The notes below the pieces were generated by a model. The model made no database searches. It was not told where the DNA came from and saw only the letters and a list, made by a program, of their open reading frames with translations. Below, in pieces: positions 1 to 8,452 of a DNA stretch of 64,000 bases. This DNA is from JAPOUP01 sp965203255 (lineage in GTDB: Bacteria > Pseudomonadota > Alphaproteobacteria > Rhodobacterales > Rhodobacteraceae), in assembly GCA_965203255.1 (NCBI GenBank), contig OZ241882.1:4154001-4218000 (forward strand), written 5' to 3'. How positions within the stretch are numbered: the stretch's first letter is position 1; every line of letters starts with the position of its first letter. A program made the translations under genes and the position numbers.

Positions 1-1437
1 GCGGCCGGTGACGTGCTGGAACAGGAACACCTTGTACAGCGAGGGGCGAAACGGGCCGCCGTCACGGAGCGGCGCAGCCCGTTCGCCGGCGCCGGGAAAG
101 TCCGTCGGCGCATGTTCGCCGACATTCCCGTCCGTGGCCCTGAAGCGATCCACGGCCGCAGTCAGTGGCGCAACCCGGCCGTTCGGCTCGAAGGCGGGCG
201 CCCGCAGGATCGGGCCGGGCCGTCCCTGCAGCTTCAGGGAATGGGACTCCAGGACCTCGGACCAGCTCCGGTCCTGCCCGGTTTCCGACATGTCGGCCTT
301 CAGCCGTTCGAACGCGACGGTCCGCCCACGCTCCGGAAGCGCCCGGATCCTCGCAGCCTTCAGGGAGTCCGGCAGGCCGTCGTCCTCGGTTAGGCTGCGG
401 ATTTCCCGGATCAGGCCGAATGCTCCCGTGTCGAGGCCGTCGACGACGCTCCTGATCCGGTCCTGCCGATCCTTGCGGGTTTCCGGCAGCCGTTCCCTGC
501 GCCCGCGGTCGGCGGCGGTCTGGAACGACGCCATAACGCTGAGCCAGAGACCGACCAGGCTGTCCTGGATGCGAAAGACCTGGTGGGCGATGAAGGCGGC
601 GGCGTGAACGTAACGGTCGCTGGCTTCGCGCCGGTGTGTCTGGAACACTTCTGACCTGAGAACGCTGCCGGCGTGGTACTGAACGCCGGCCACGCCGGGA
701 CCGAGGGCCGGCAAGGTGTCCCCGAGCCGGTCGTGGAGCGCCGCCAGCGTCCCGAGACCGGCGACGCCCTCCCTGATCCGCGCCGGCCGGGTCGACTGCG
801 GCAGCTTCCTGAGCAGGGTCAGGCGGTTCCGGTCGCCCGGCGCGGTGAACAGGCCATCCAGCAGGCTGCGTGTTCCGTCGGAAAGGCACCCGTCCATGAG
901 CGCGGCGAGCTCCGCCCTGCGTTCATGCAGGCCCGCCCGGATCCTGTCCGCCAGGCTGTGCGCGGTCGGAATCCGCGCCCGTCGCCGCATCAGGAAATCA
1001 ACGCGGCGACCGAACATCAGCCGAGGCTTCAGGTGCATCCGCGCCATGGCGGCGATCCCGACTGCAGGGGCCGCTTTCGCCGCCCTGTCGAAAGGCGCGG
1101 ATCCGTGGAAGTCCAGGATGGGCCGCCGATGACGGGCGCGGGTCTGCCTGGCATATGCTCCTGGCGGGAAGTCCTGGCCTTTCAGGCCCGCAGGCCTGGC
1201 GGCGGCCTCGATGCCGCGCTCGTGGAAGTCCTGCGGCTGGTGGAACCTTTTGACCGCCCTGAAATACCCGCACATCAGCAGGAAACCGATCCGGCCGCTG
1301 GGCGCGCGCATCGTTGCGGCCGTGTCCATCAGACCCTTTGGCAGGTCGAGGAACCGTTTCCGCCCGCGATGGCCGAACATGGGCGGCCTGTCGAAGGCGG
1401 CCTGTTCTTTCGGAGTGAGGATGCGCATTCTGGCCAT
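1..1437 (-). CDS. tnpA: Tn3-family transposase TnpA, N-terminal part (runs off the left edge)
   Basis: This minus-strand frame is open from an ATG at 1437 to the window edge, so 479 codons of a protein that is usually about 950-1000 aa are visible. The start MARMRILTPKEQ...FDRPPMFG, followed by GFLLMCGYFRAVKRFH, is the typical N-terminal DUF4158 domain of Tn3 transposases, which recognises the terminal inverted repeats. The catalytic DDE half lies outside the window. The gene is divergent from a serine resolvase gene across a 164-bp gap containing a palindrome, which is the standard Tn3-subgroup layout. I found no stop codon in this frame. Family assignment is secure; activity cannot be judged without the C-terminus. 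Confidence 0.85.
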   Translation of the reverse strand, partial: MARMRILTPKEQAAFDRPPMFGHRGRKRFLDLPKGLMDTAATMRAPSGRIGFLLMCGYFRAVKRFHQPQDFHERGIEAAARPAGLKGQDFPPGAYARQTRARHRRPILDFHGSAPFDRAAKAAPAVGIAAMARMHLKPRLMFGRRVDFLMRRRARIPTAHSLADRIRAGLHERRAELAALMDGCLSDGTRSLLDGLFTAPGDRNRLTLLRKLPQSTRPARIREGVAGLGTLAALHDRLGDTLPALGPGVAGVQYHAGSVLRSEVFQTHRREASDRYVHAAAFIAHQVFRIQDSLVGLWLSVMASFQTAADRGRRERLPETRKDRQDRIRSVVDGLDTGAFGLIREIRSLTEDDGLPDSLKAARIRALPERGRTVAFERLKADMSETGQDRSWSEVLESHSLKLQGRPGPILRAPAFEPNGRVAPLTAAVDRFRATDGNVGEHAPTDFPGAGERAAPLRDGGPFRPSLYKVFLFQHVTGR

Positions 1438-1601
1438 GGGCGGGCTCCGCCGGAACAGCCGTTCCGGAAACCATCGTTTCCGGAACGTGCGGAGCCTTGG
1501 CCCGCAACCCCGGCGAGGTTGCCGGAACCGTGTCCGTTTTCCCTGTTCCGAAAACCGTGTTCCTCCACAGTCCAGGAAAAGGGATTCAGGAACGGACCGC
1601 C
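1438..1601. promoter_or_regulatory. tnpA-tnpR intergenic region with putative res site
   Basis: The gap between the divergent tnpA and tnpR starts contains a perfect 11-bp inverted repeat, GTTCCGGAAAC at 1461-1471 and GTTTCCGGAAC at 1476-1486, separated by 4 bp. A second weaker dyad with CCGTTTTC and CCGAAAACC half sites follows at about 1543-1566. In Tn3 elements the resolvase binds such dyads here (res) to resolve cointegrates and to repress both genes. The dyads are seen directly; the res function is inferred from position. Confidence 0.55.
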
Positions 1602-2192
1602 ATGCCTGTCGGATATGCCCGCGTCTCCACCATGGACCGGAACCCGGCCCTCCAGACGGACGCGCCGCTGGCGGCGGGCTGCGGGAGGATCCTCACCGAA
1701 AGGGCCTCCGGAGCGCGGCAGGGCCGGCCGCAGCCCGAAGCCGCCCTCGACTTCCTGCGCGAAGGCGACACGCCCGTGGTCTGGAAACCCTCCCGGCTGG
1801 CGCGCTCCCTCACCCAGATCATCAGGACGGCCGCGGACATCAACGGCCGCGGCATCGCGCCAAGGGCGCTGACCCGCAACATCGACACGGGCACGCCCGA
1901 GGGACGGCTGTCCTTCCACATGACCGCGGCCTTCGACGGGTTCCAGCGGGAGATCATCGTGGAGAGCACACGCGCCGGCCTCGAGGCCGCCCGCAGGCGC
2001 GGACGGCGGGGCGGCAGGCCAAAGGCCATGGACGAAAGGGCGCTCAGGCAGGCCGAGGCCATGCTCAGGGACACCGGGAACCATCCTTTCGTCAGCGACG
2101 TCATCGACCAGCCCGGGATCGGCCGCACGGCCTTCTACAGGTACTTTCCGCCAGAACGCATCAGGCAGCCGGGGAACGGGCACGGTGGTTGA
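1602..2192 (+). CDS. tnpR: Serine resolvase of the Tn3 element
   Basis: This is a 196-aa small serine recombinase that would resolve transposition cointegrates at res. MPVGYARVST carries the nucleophile at Ser9. The SRLARS segment holds the active-site arginines. The catalytic domain ends with FQREIIVESTRAGLEAARRRGR, close to the family's usual E-R-E-L-I...E-R-T pattern but with Gln and Ser replacing the first Glu and the second Arg. The C-terminal helix-turn-helix (RQAEAMLRDTG...GIGRTAFYRYFP) would bind DNA. I chose the ATG at 1602 because it gives the canonical N-terminus; an upstream in-frame start at 1497 lies in the res region. The 3' end overlaps the convergent sspC reading frame by 32 bp. 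Confidence 0.85.
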   Translation: MPVGYARVSTMDRNPALQTDAPLAAGCGRILTERASGARQGRPQPEAALDFLREGDTPVVWKPSRLARSLTQIIRTAADINGRGIAPRALTRNIDTGTPEGRLSFHMTAAFDGFQREIIVESTRAGLEAARRRGRRGGRPKAMDERALRQAEAMLRDTGNHPFVSDVIDQPGIGRTAFYRYFPPERIRQPGNGHGG

Positions 2193-3909
2193 CGGTCGCC
2201 GCGCCGGTCAGGACAGGCAATGAGGAATTCCGGGTCGACCCCGGAACGCATCGGCCAGACCGCGAACCTGCAGGCTGGTGGCGTTCATCATCAGCCGCCG
2301 AATCCTGTGGGACTTTTTGGACCTTTGTTGGGATAAACCCCACAAGTTTCCCGGCGAATTCGACAAGACCGCTGAGCGGGACGACGTTCACGTCAAACCA
2401 TCTGAGCGCACCCGTCTCGTGATAGTGGCGTTTAGCAAGAATAGGCTGAAGTCCGGCAAGTGTCTTTAGCTCGTCAAAGTCAAGCTCATCAATATCGTCC
2501 AGTGCGGCGCGGGTTGCCAGTCCGATATTGAAATCGCTTCCGGCATAAATCGCGTGAGCGTCAAGAAACTTCTTGAATATCGTGAGAGACCAGCCGCCCA
2601 GACGGGATAGCGCGCTCTCAAGCAGTTTGGGCGAGGTCTCTGGAAGGCAGCTCTGCAACAAGCTGACACTCGGAACGAGGCCCGAGCGCTCCTTGAACAG
2701 GTCAATGACGGCAATCGTCTTAAGCAATCTGACGTCCAAAGCACCGCCACCAAGACTTTCGCAGCGTTCAAGCGCTTCGGCGGCCAAGGCCCAGCGATGC
2801 CCATCAGGAGAGGCGAGAATGGATGGCTCCAGATTGACGCGAAGGTAGTCCCAGAGCCGGTCCGGGGTATACAGGTCGTCATCGCCCGCTTGGCTCAGAA
2901 AGTCCTGGAAACCATGTGGCTCGGATGAGTTCAGGAAGCCGAATATGCTGCGCTGGTTCTGACCGAAGCGTCGCCGCGAAACCGGCCCTAACAGACATGC
3001 GACAACCGGGTGCAGTGGCCAGCAAGCTTCCAGCATGAAGGCGAGCCGCTCCGCGTCGCCGGCGCGACCGCGGCCCGCGAAATCGGCAACGGTGGATGCC
3101 AGTGCGCCAGGCTTTTTCGGATGGTGGTCGCTTTCGATCGCGCGGGAGATCAGGTCGATCTGCTCTTCACCGAACGCATTGACAGCAAGGTCGATGAAAC
3201 GTCCCTGAATCTTCGCCCACTCGTCGCGCATTTCGTGCGACAGGCGATGGGCGTGTTCTTCAATAGCTTGATGCAGCACACCCACAACAAGGAACCGGCC
3301 GCGGCTCCGCGACGCCATCTCGGCGAGCTGCTGAAGGACATAGATGTCGGAACCATCCTGAGCGGCGGCTTCGAGGAACTTGCCCATCTCGTCGATGAAC
3401 AGGAACAGCCCGCCGCGTGTGCTCGGCTCTTCGGCAGCAGCTTCCGCAAGAGCGGCAATCAGATTGCTTTCGGTCCAGCCGCCGCGTGGTCGACGCGAGA
3501 CGAGCCCGGCCCGCTTCGCGGCTTCGCCGATGACTGCGGCGGGATCATCGCGACGCGCTACAACAGGAAGAATGTGCCAGCCCTTCGGGCCAGGCGGCAA
3601 CGCCGTCCAGACCGCATTCGTCAGCTTTCGCCCGAATGCCTTTGTCGCATCTTTCTGCAATCCCGCGTTGCCGTTGAGCAAAGCGCCAAGCGCCACGACA
3701 AGGCTCGACTTGCCGCTGCCGTAAGGTCCGGTCCAGGTGAACGCGCCCTGTCCCGTTTCAGAGACGTGACGCGCCATCGTCATGAGGACTTCGGCGGATG
3801 ATTGCGGGCAAATGAACCCTTCGAGGGCAGCGGCAACGCCAAGGTCAGAATCGATGCGGATCGACCTGAGAAACCGACGGGATATCTGGACACGGCCACT
3901 CAAAGCCAT
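2161..3909 (-). CDS. sspC: SspC-like ATPase of a DNA phosphorothioation system, C-terminus probably replaced
   Basis: The product is 582 aa from ATG 3909, which overlaps the sspB stop by one base (TGATG), so the two are translationally coupled. Walker A (GPYGSGKSS) is at residues 61-69 and Walker B (LFLFIDEM, Asp173-Glu174) follows. In the known SspABCD systems the ATPase works with a DUF4007 nickase and a PAPS-reductase-like SspD. The last 60 or so residues, after FAGKLVGFIPTK, become Arg/Ser/Pro rich and overlap tnpR, so I infer that the native C-terminus was cut by the Tn3 insertion. A GACCCC at 2237-2242, the reverse complement of a GGGGTC Tn3 end, is a possible terminus. No sspD follows. 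Confidence 0.65.
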   Translation of the reverse strand: MALSGRVQISRRFLRSIRIDSDLGVAAALEGFICPQSSAEVLMTMARHVSETGQGAFTWTGPYGSGKSSLVVALGALLNGNAGLQKDATKAFGRKLTNAVWTALPPGPKGWHILPVVARRDDPAAVIGEAAKRAGLVSRRPRGGWTESNLIAALAEAAAEEPSTRGGLFLFIDEMGKFLEAAAQDGSDIYVLQQLAEMASRSRGRFLVVGVLHQAIEEHAHRLSHEMRDEWAKIQGRFIDLAVNAFGEEQIDLISRAIESDHHPKKPGALASTVADFAGRGRAGDAERLAFMLEACWPLHPVVACLLGPVSRRRFGQNQRSIFGFLNSSEPHGFQDFLSQAGDDDLYTPDRLWDYLRVNLEPSILASPDGHRWALAAEALERCESLGGGALDVRLLKTIAVIDLFKERSGLVPSVSLLQSCLPETSPKLLESALSRLGGWSLTIFKKFLDAHAIYAGSDFNIGLATRAALDDIDELDFDELKTLAGLQPILAKRHYHETGALRWFDVNVVPLSGLVEFAGKLVGFIPTKVQKVPQDSAADDERHQPAGSRSGRCVPGSTRNSSLPVLTGAATVNHRARSPAA

Positions 3910-4868
3910 CACGCAGCCTCCTTCCCGGCAAGCCCGCAATAGTCGCCGGGCACCCAAGACAACGATGTGCCCTCCCCGATATCGATGTTACGAACGACCT
4001 GTTTCAGGCCAGCTGTCTCGGACCAGCGCAGGGCGCCACCGGTCGCGTCGTCAAGCGCGGCAAGCCGGTCGGTTACATCGTCTTCGTTAAAAAGGAACAC
4101 CCGGCCCGGGCCTCCCGGCTCATGCGCGACGGCCTCGAAGGAGAGTGTGGCTGCATTCGGCGCATAGCGTGACCAGAAGTCGATCAGGGCATAGGAAAAA
4201 ACGCCATCTCCCAATGTCGATTTCGGTCCGCGCACGAAACGGAAGCCATCCTTCTTGCCAATGGCCTTGACTAGGCCGAGCTCCGTCAACGGAGATTCGA
4301 GCGCATCGTCATGTCCGGTTTTTCCGGACGGCTGCCGGGCGACATAGGTCCGAATGAAGCAGGCAACGTCATTCTTGAGGGTCTTGGCCGCGGTTGCCGG
4401 CCACCCTCGATCCCGAATGAATCGCACCAGAAGTTTTTCCAGCCTGTCTCTTTCAAAAGTGATCGCCGGATAATGGCTGAATGCCCAGAACCACGTTGTT
4501 TTCTCAGGGCGCCCCGCCAACTGCCAATGGATCAGCCATAGCGTGGCGGGATGTTCCATCCACGGATCGAGTCCCTTCGGCCCGAACAACAAGCGGCCAA
4601 GTTCCCTGGTTCGAACGGAATTCGTTTCAGGCTTCTCGATAATGCGGGCCGCAGTGGCCCAATGACGCATTGACGCGACCATGTTTTTGCCGACGCCGAA
4701 CCGTGCGCTGGCGTCGTCACCCCAACAGGCAATACGATTGGCGGGGTCTTCTTCGGTCTCTGCCACACGGTCGAAGACCTTCTTCAACCACCCGTAGCGC
4801 AGCGGGAAGGTTTCATGTCCCGAGAACTGCGCGTCATAGTCGGGTTGGAATAACGGTCCGCGCGACAT
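3909..4868 (-). CDS. sspB: DUF4007-family protein, SspB-like DNA nickase component
   Basis: This is a 319-aa protein whose FSGHETFPLRYGWLKK motif (from residue 15) is diagnostic of the DUF4007 family. As I recall the Ssp literature, SspB of the single-strand phosphorothioation system SspABCD is a DUF4007 nickase, and DUF4007 genes occur beside an ATPase, a PAPS-reductase-like protein and a cysteine desulfurase. I prefer the start at 4868 (MSRGPLFQP) because AGGGGA lies just upstream; an earlier ATG at 4919 lacks a ribosome-binding site. It is first in a minus-strand operon with sspC and divergent from the broken sspA at 5244. The gene itself looks intact. Confidence 0.65.
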   Translation of the reverse strand: MSRGPLFQPDYDAQFSGHETFPLRYGWLKKVFDRVAETEEDPANRIACWGDDASARFGVGKNMVASMRHWATAARIIEKPETNSVRTRELGRLLFGPKGLDPWMEHPATLWLIHWQLAGRPEKTTWFWAFSHYPAITFERDRLEKLLVRFIRDRGWPATAAKTLKNDVACFIRTYVARQPSGKTGHDDALESPLTELGLVKAIGKKDGFRFVRGPKSTLGDGVFSYALIDFWSRYAPNAATLSFEAVAHEPGGPGRVFLFNEDDVTDRLAALDDATGGALRWSETAGLKQVVRNIDIGEGTSLSWVPGDYCGLAGKEAA

Positions 4869-5243
4869 GTTCCCCTGCTTACTGGATGATGCGTCCAGCT
4901 CGACTGTAGCTGATGCCACGTGCTATGGTCAACAGAAGCTGGAACGACGGGTGTATCCAAGTTGGTTGATTTCCACAATTCGAAGGTGCCGTCCCTGCGC
5001 TGCGGCGGGACCGCGGATGACCGGAGGGCGGGCCGCCCTCCGGGGCAACGGGCATGGAGTGTGGGCTATGGCACGGGGAAAGGCGAACCACAGGCTGGCC
5101 GACCTGCTCGACTGGCAGGTTGATCATGCCGCAGCGGCATGATCAACCAACTCGGGCTACACTCTGGAACGACGTTCCAGAGGCGGTTATCGCGGGAAGC
5201 CCCCATCGACAGGCATGCTTGAAGGTTATCCTGTTGAAATAAA
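4869..5243. promoter_or_regulatory. sspB-sspA divergent control region with three palindromes
   Basis: This 375-bp region separates divergent sspB and sspA and must hold both promoters. It contains a perfect 14-bp inverted repeat with a 3-nt loop at 5118-5148 (arm GGTTGATCATGCCG), a perfect 11-bp repeat at 5021-5043 (arm CCGGAGGGCGG, 1-nt centre), and a 7-bp one at 5164-5180 (CTGGAAC/GTTCCAG). The element CTGGAACGACG occurs at 5164 and a near copy lies around 4938. These could be operators, a terminator or a small IS remnant. No coding frame here is convincing. Confidence 0.45.
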
Positions 5244-5519
5244 ATGAAAATTGGAAACGCACTCTATCTGGACCATCAGGCCACAACACCGATCGACGGT
5301 CGTGTTTTGGTGGAAATGGCCCCATATGAAAACGAATCGTTCGGCAATCCGCATTCGTCGAATCACCGACTCGGATGGGAATCCGCGCAGGCGGTCGAGA
5401 ATGCAGGTTCTCGCATCGCGGCGCTGGTCGGCGTGGACGCCGACGAAATCATCTTCACGTCAGGCGCAACCGAGTCAAACGCTCATGATTGGGCTGGCCA
5501 TATCGCCCCGCTGATCATG

Positions 5520-5838
5520 TAAGTTCAAGGGCTGCCGCCGCCGTCTTTCTTCCTGCGTCCGTTTTCCTTTTCCCGTCGGTTCACATTCGCTTTCCGAATG
5601 CGGCGGGATGACGCATGTTGCCGCGCGGAAGCGGACAGGAGGACGTTTTTTTTGTGCGGACATTGCGATCCCGTTGTCAAACTGTCCCGGGCCGTCGGCT
5701 TCGAGCCCCGCCTTGTTTACGGACTCTTCCGAGAACGAACAGCAAAATGCACCGCAGCGCCCGTCTCCGGGGGCTGTGAGTCTGCTGATCCGCCGGCCTG
5801 TCCGCTTCCACGCATGATCCCCAACAGGAGATAGTCAC
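5520..5838 (+). ncRNA. Candidate bridge RNA region of the IS110 element
   Basis: In IS110-group elements the non-coding left end encodes a structured bridge RNA that pairs with donor and target DNA. Here the left end contains hairpins such as CATTCG-CTTTC-CGAATG at 5584-5600, and a GTCAAAC at 5676-5682 identical to the target GTCAAAC at the sspA insertion point. That match fits a target guide but is only 7 nt and could arise by chance. The RNA's exact ends cannot be given. The gene follows an AGGAGA ribosome-binding site just before 5839. Confidence 0.35.
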
Positions 5839-7092
5839 ATGATAGAGAAGGATAAGCTCAATGTCATCCATTCCCGCGCCGCCGGGCTGGATGTTCACAA
5901 GATGCAGGTCACCGCGACCGTGCGCATCGCCCGCCCCGGCGCGGATTCGGAACGCATCACGAAGGAGTCCAGCACCCTTCCGAGCGGTCTGGCCGATCTT
6001 TCGGCCTGGCTCAGCGAACACGGCGTGACGGCTGCGGCGATGGAAGGAACCGGCGTCTATTGGGAGGCGGTTTTCGACGCCGTCGCCGATGCCGGAGCCG
6101 AGCCGCTGCTGCTGCACGCTCAGCATGTCAAACAGATCAAGGGCCGCAAGACCGATGTCGCCGACAGCATATGGCTGGCCCGCGTATGTCAGTTCGGTCT
6201 CTGCAGCCCGAGCATGGTTCCGCCGAAGAACTTCCGCGAGCTGCGCCGGGTCTCGCGCGCGCGCCGGAAGATCGTCGCCGGGCGGTCGCGGACGCGCTGC
6301 CGGGTCCACAGGATCATCGACGGAGCCGGGCTGCGCGTCGGCGGCGTCCTGTCCGACATTTTCGGGGCCAACGGCCGGCGCATCCTCGACGGTCTGGCCG
6401 AAGGGAAAGAGCGGGCGGAGATCCTCGCCTCGCTCTCGGGCCATGTGCGCGGGCATCTCGAAAAGCTCGACGACGCTCTGCGGCGCAGGCTTTCGGAGGC
6501 CGACCGGTTCCTGCTGCGCGATCAGATCCGTCTCTTCGACCAGGCCGGACATCGTCTGGCCGAACACGACGCCGTCATCGAGGAGGGTCTGGCCGGCCGC
6601 TGGAGCGATCTCAGCCTTCTGACCACGATTCCCGGTATCGACCGGCGCGCCGCGGCGGCGATCATCATCGAGCTCGGCCCCGATGTCTCCGTCTTTCCCG
6701 GGCCGAGACACTGCGCCGCATGGGCCGGTCTCGCCCCCGGCAACAACGAGAGCGCCGGAAAACGGCGTTCGGGACGGGTCCGCAAAGGCAACCAGGCTCT
6801 TCGCACGCTCATGATCGAATGCGCCCAGGCGGCCGCCCGCAGCAAGGGATGCCAGTTCAAGGGCTATCACAAGGCTCTGACCGTCCGCCGCGGCTACAAG
6901 CGGGCGACCGTCGCCGTCGCGAACAAGATGCTGCGCATCGTATGGGGCATGCTCTCGACCGGAGAACTCTACCATGACCCCGAAACCGACTATGAGGCCA
7001 TGATGGTGATGCGCAATGCGCCGCGATGGATAAGAATGCTGCGTAAGTATGGCGTGACGGCCGGATCCGGAGAACGCCGGGCCGCCGCCTGA
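5839..7092 (+). CDS. IS110-family transposase (DEDD RuvC-like plus serine domain)
   Basis: The product is 417 aa, normal for IS110. The N-terminal RuvC-like domain shows its acidic residues in GLDVHK (Asp18), MEGTGVYWE (Glu69) and GRKTDVADS (Asp106, Asp109). The C-terminal Tnp_20 domain shows the helix-hairpin-helix LLTTIPGIDRRAAAAI and the conserved AWAGLAPGNNESAGKRRSG block containing the candidate serine nucleophile. All expected motifs are present and the frame is unbroken, so the element may still be active. An AGGAGA ribosome-binding site lies 7 nt before the ATG. It reads in the same direction as the interrupted sspA. Confidence 0.9.
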   Translation: MIEKDKLNVIHSRAAGLDVHKMQVTATVRIARPGADSERITKESSTLPSGLADLSAWLSEHGVTAAAMEGTGVYWEAVFDAVADAGAEPLLLHAQHVKQIKGRKTDVADSIWLARVCQFGLCSPSMVPPKNFRELRRVSRARRKIVAGRSRTRCRVHRIIDGAGLRVGGVLSDIFGANGRRILDGLAEGKERAEILASLSGHVRGHLEKLDDALRRRLSEADRFLLRDQIRLFDQAGHRLAEHDAVIEEGLAGRWSDLSLLTTIPGIDRRAAAAIIIELGPDVSVFPGPRHCAAWAGLAPGNNESAGKRRSGRVRKGNQALRTLMIECAQAAARSKGCQFKGYHKALTVRRGYKRATVAVANKMLRIVWGMLSTGELYHDPETDYEAMMVMRNAPRWIRMLRKYGVTAGSGERRAAA

Positions 7093-8452
7093 CCGCCGTC
7101 CTCGGGACGGCGGCCGACAGCTCTGCGGAGGAGGCCGAAAGCGCGAACGGCACGGGGCAGCAAGCGGGGCAGCCCTCAGACAGACCGAAGCGCCGAAGCC
7201 GCCTCACGCTGCCTCAGGCCGAACCCGCCAAATTCGGTCAACGATCCCGTGCGCCTTGTCGGGAAGAAACTTACACAGCAAACAATCTCGCCATATTGGG
7301 GCTGGCACGCCGCGCGGCAGGCGCCGTCGTGTTCTCGTCAGCGCCGTCGAGCACAAATGCGTGCTGGCTGTAGCCAGAGCACTGGAAACGGAACTCGGCT
7401 TCTCCGTCGAACAGATTCCGGTCAATGGCGAAGGATTTATCGAGGTTTGTGCCCTGGAAGCGGCTCTGGATGACGACGTACTTGCCGTATCGATCATGGC
7501 GGTCAACAATGAGATAGGAACAATTCAGAATGTCAGGGCAGTCTCCGAACTCGCAAGAGGTTACGGATGCGTGTTTCATTGCGATGCGGCACAAGCACCT
7601 GTTGCAATGGACATGACCAGCATCGGCGATTGCGTGGATATTCTTAGTTTGTCCGGCCACAGGATGTGCGGCCCAAAGGGCATTGGAGCTGCCTATATTC
7701 TCCGGGAACTGCAAGGCCGTATCGAACCGCTGATTTACGGCGGCGGTCAACAGAACGGCTTGCGGGCCGGCACATTGCCAACGCCGCTCTGTGTGGGTAT
7801 GGGTAAAGCGGCGGACTTGCTTGCAGGTAACGACGCCAGGGAGAGACGGGAACAACTTCGCAGCCGCCGCGATATCTTTGTCGAAAGGCTCATGGGCTTG
7901 CCCTGGCCGATAGCGCTGAACGGCCCAACAGGGCAAGCCCGTCATCCCGGCAATGCCAATTTACAGTTCATCGGGTTCTCGGCGCATGACATCCTTGGTG
8001 CATTGCAGCCGCATGTAGCAGCCTCAACCGGCTCCGCCTGCACGTCGGGCATTCCCGAACCGTCGCATGTCCTGCAGGCCATCGGCCTGACCGGTGACGA
8101 CGCTGAGGCTTCGATCCGCTTTAGCCTTGGGTTCGACACAAAGGCCGGAGACATAGAGGAAGCGGTGGGCCGGATTGAAGGCGTTCTGAAACGGTTGTCG
8201 CACGCTGGCCTCGTCCGCTCGGCCTGATCCCGCCCTTCGCCGATATCCCATTTTTCAAACCGGACAGCCGACCGCCCATCAGCCATGCGCACACGGATCG
8301 CCCAGCCCGGACGGCGCCACCGAGCCGGCCGTCAGCGGGCCAGCGAATCGGCTAGCGGGAACTGCTGCAGCGCACCGACCGGGGATTGCCCGAAGATACA
8401 GCGGATGGTAGGGTGTGGGCCGAACCCGAAGTCCGACCGGAGGCAAGAGGTC

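Larger units (their letters stand above)
5484..7280 (+). mobile_element. IS110-family insertion sequence inside sspA
   Basis: About 1.8 kb interrupts sspA between GATESN and NNLAI. CAAAC is present at both junctions (5476-5480 and 7279-7283, placement ambiguous by a few bases). There are no terminal inverted repeats, as expected for IS110. The left non-coding part before the transposase is about 355 bp and the right part about 190 bp. A long left end is typical of the IS110 group, where the bridge RNA is encoded upstream of the transposase. Boundaries are inferred from where sspA homology stops and restarts. Confidence 0.75.
5244..8227 (+). pseudogene. sspA: SspA/DndA-type cysteine desulfurase, split by an IS110 element and frameshifted
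   Basis: The N-terminal part (5244-5483) reads ALYLDHQATTP...IIFTSGATESN, the classic NifS/IscS-fold start. The C-terminal part resumes at 7281 as NNLAILGLARRAAG, then continues in another frame as RRRVLVSAVEHKCVLAVARA to the stop at 8227. The gap is filled by an IS110-family element bounded by CAAAC on both sides. The Cys loop (STGSACTSG) that would carry the persulfide is present, but the PLP-lysine motif reads LSGHRMCGPKG, with Arg at the lysine position (codon AGG at 7658). Three lesions (insertion, frameshift, K-to-R) make this a pseudogene. In an intact system it would supply sulfur for DNA phosphorothioation. Confidence 0.85.

Noticed and set aside
62..1872. Long open frames on both strands other than the tnpA frame
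   Set aside because: They are Arg/Pro/Gly-rich shadows of the Tn3 transposase frame, which matches the family residue by residue.
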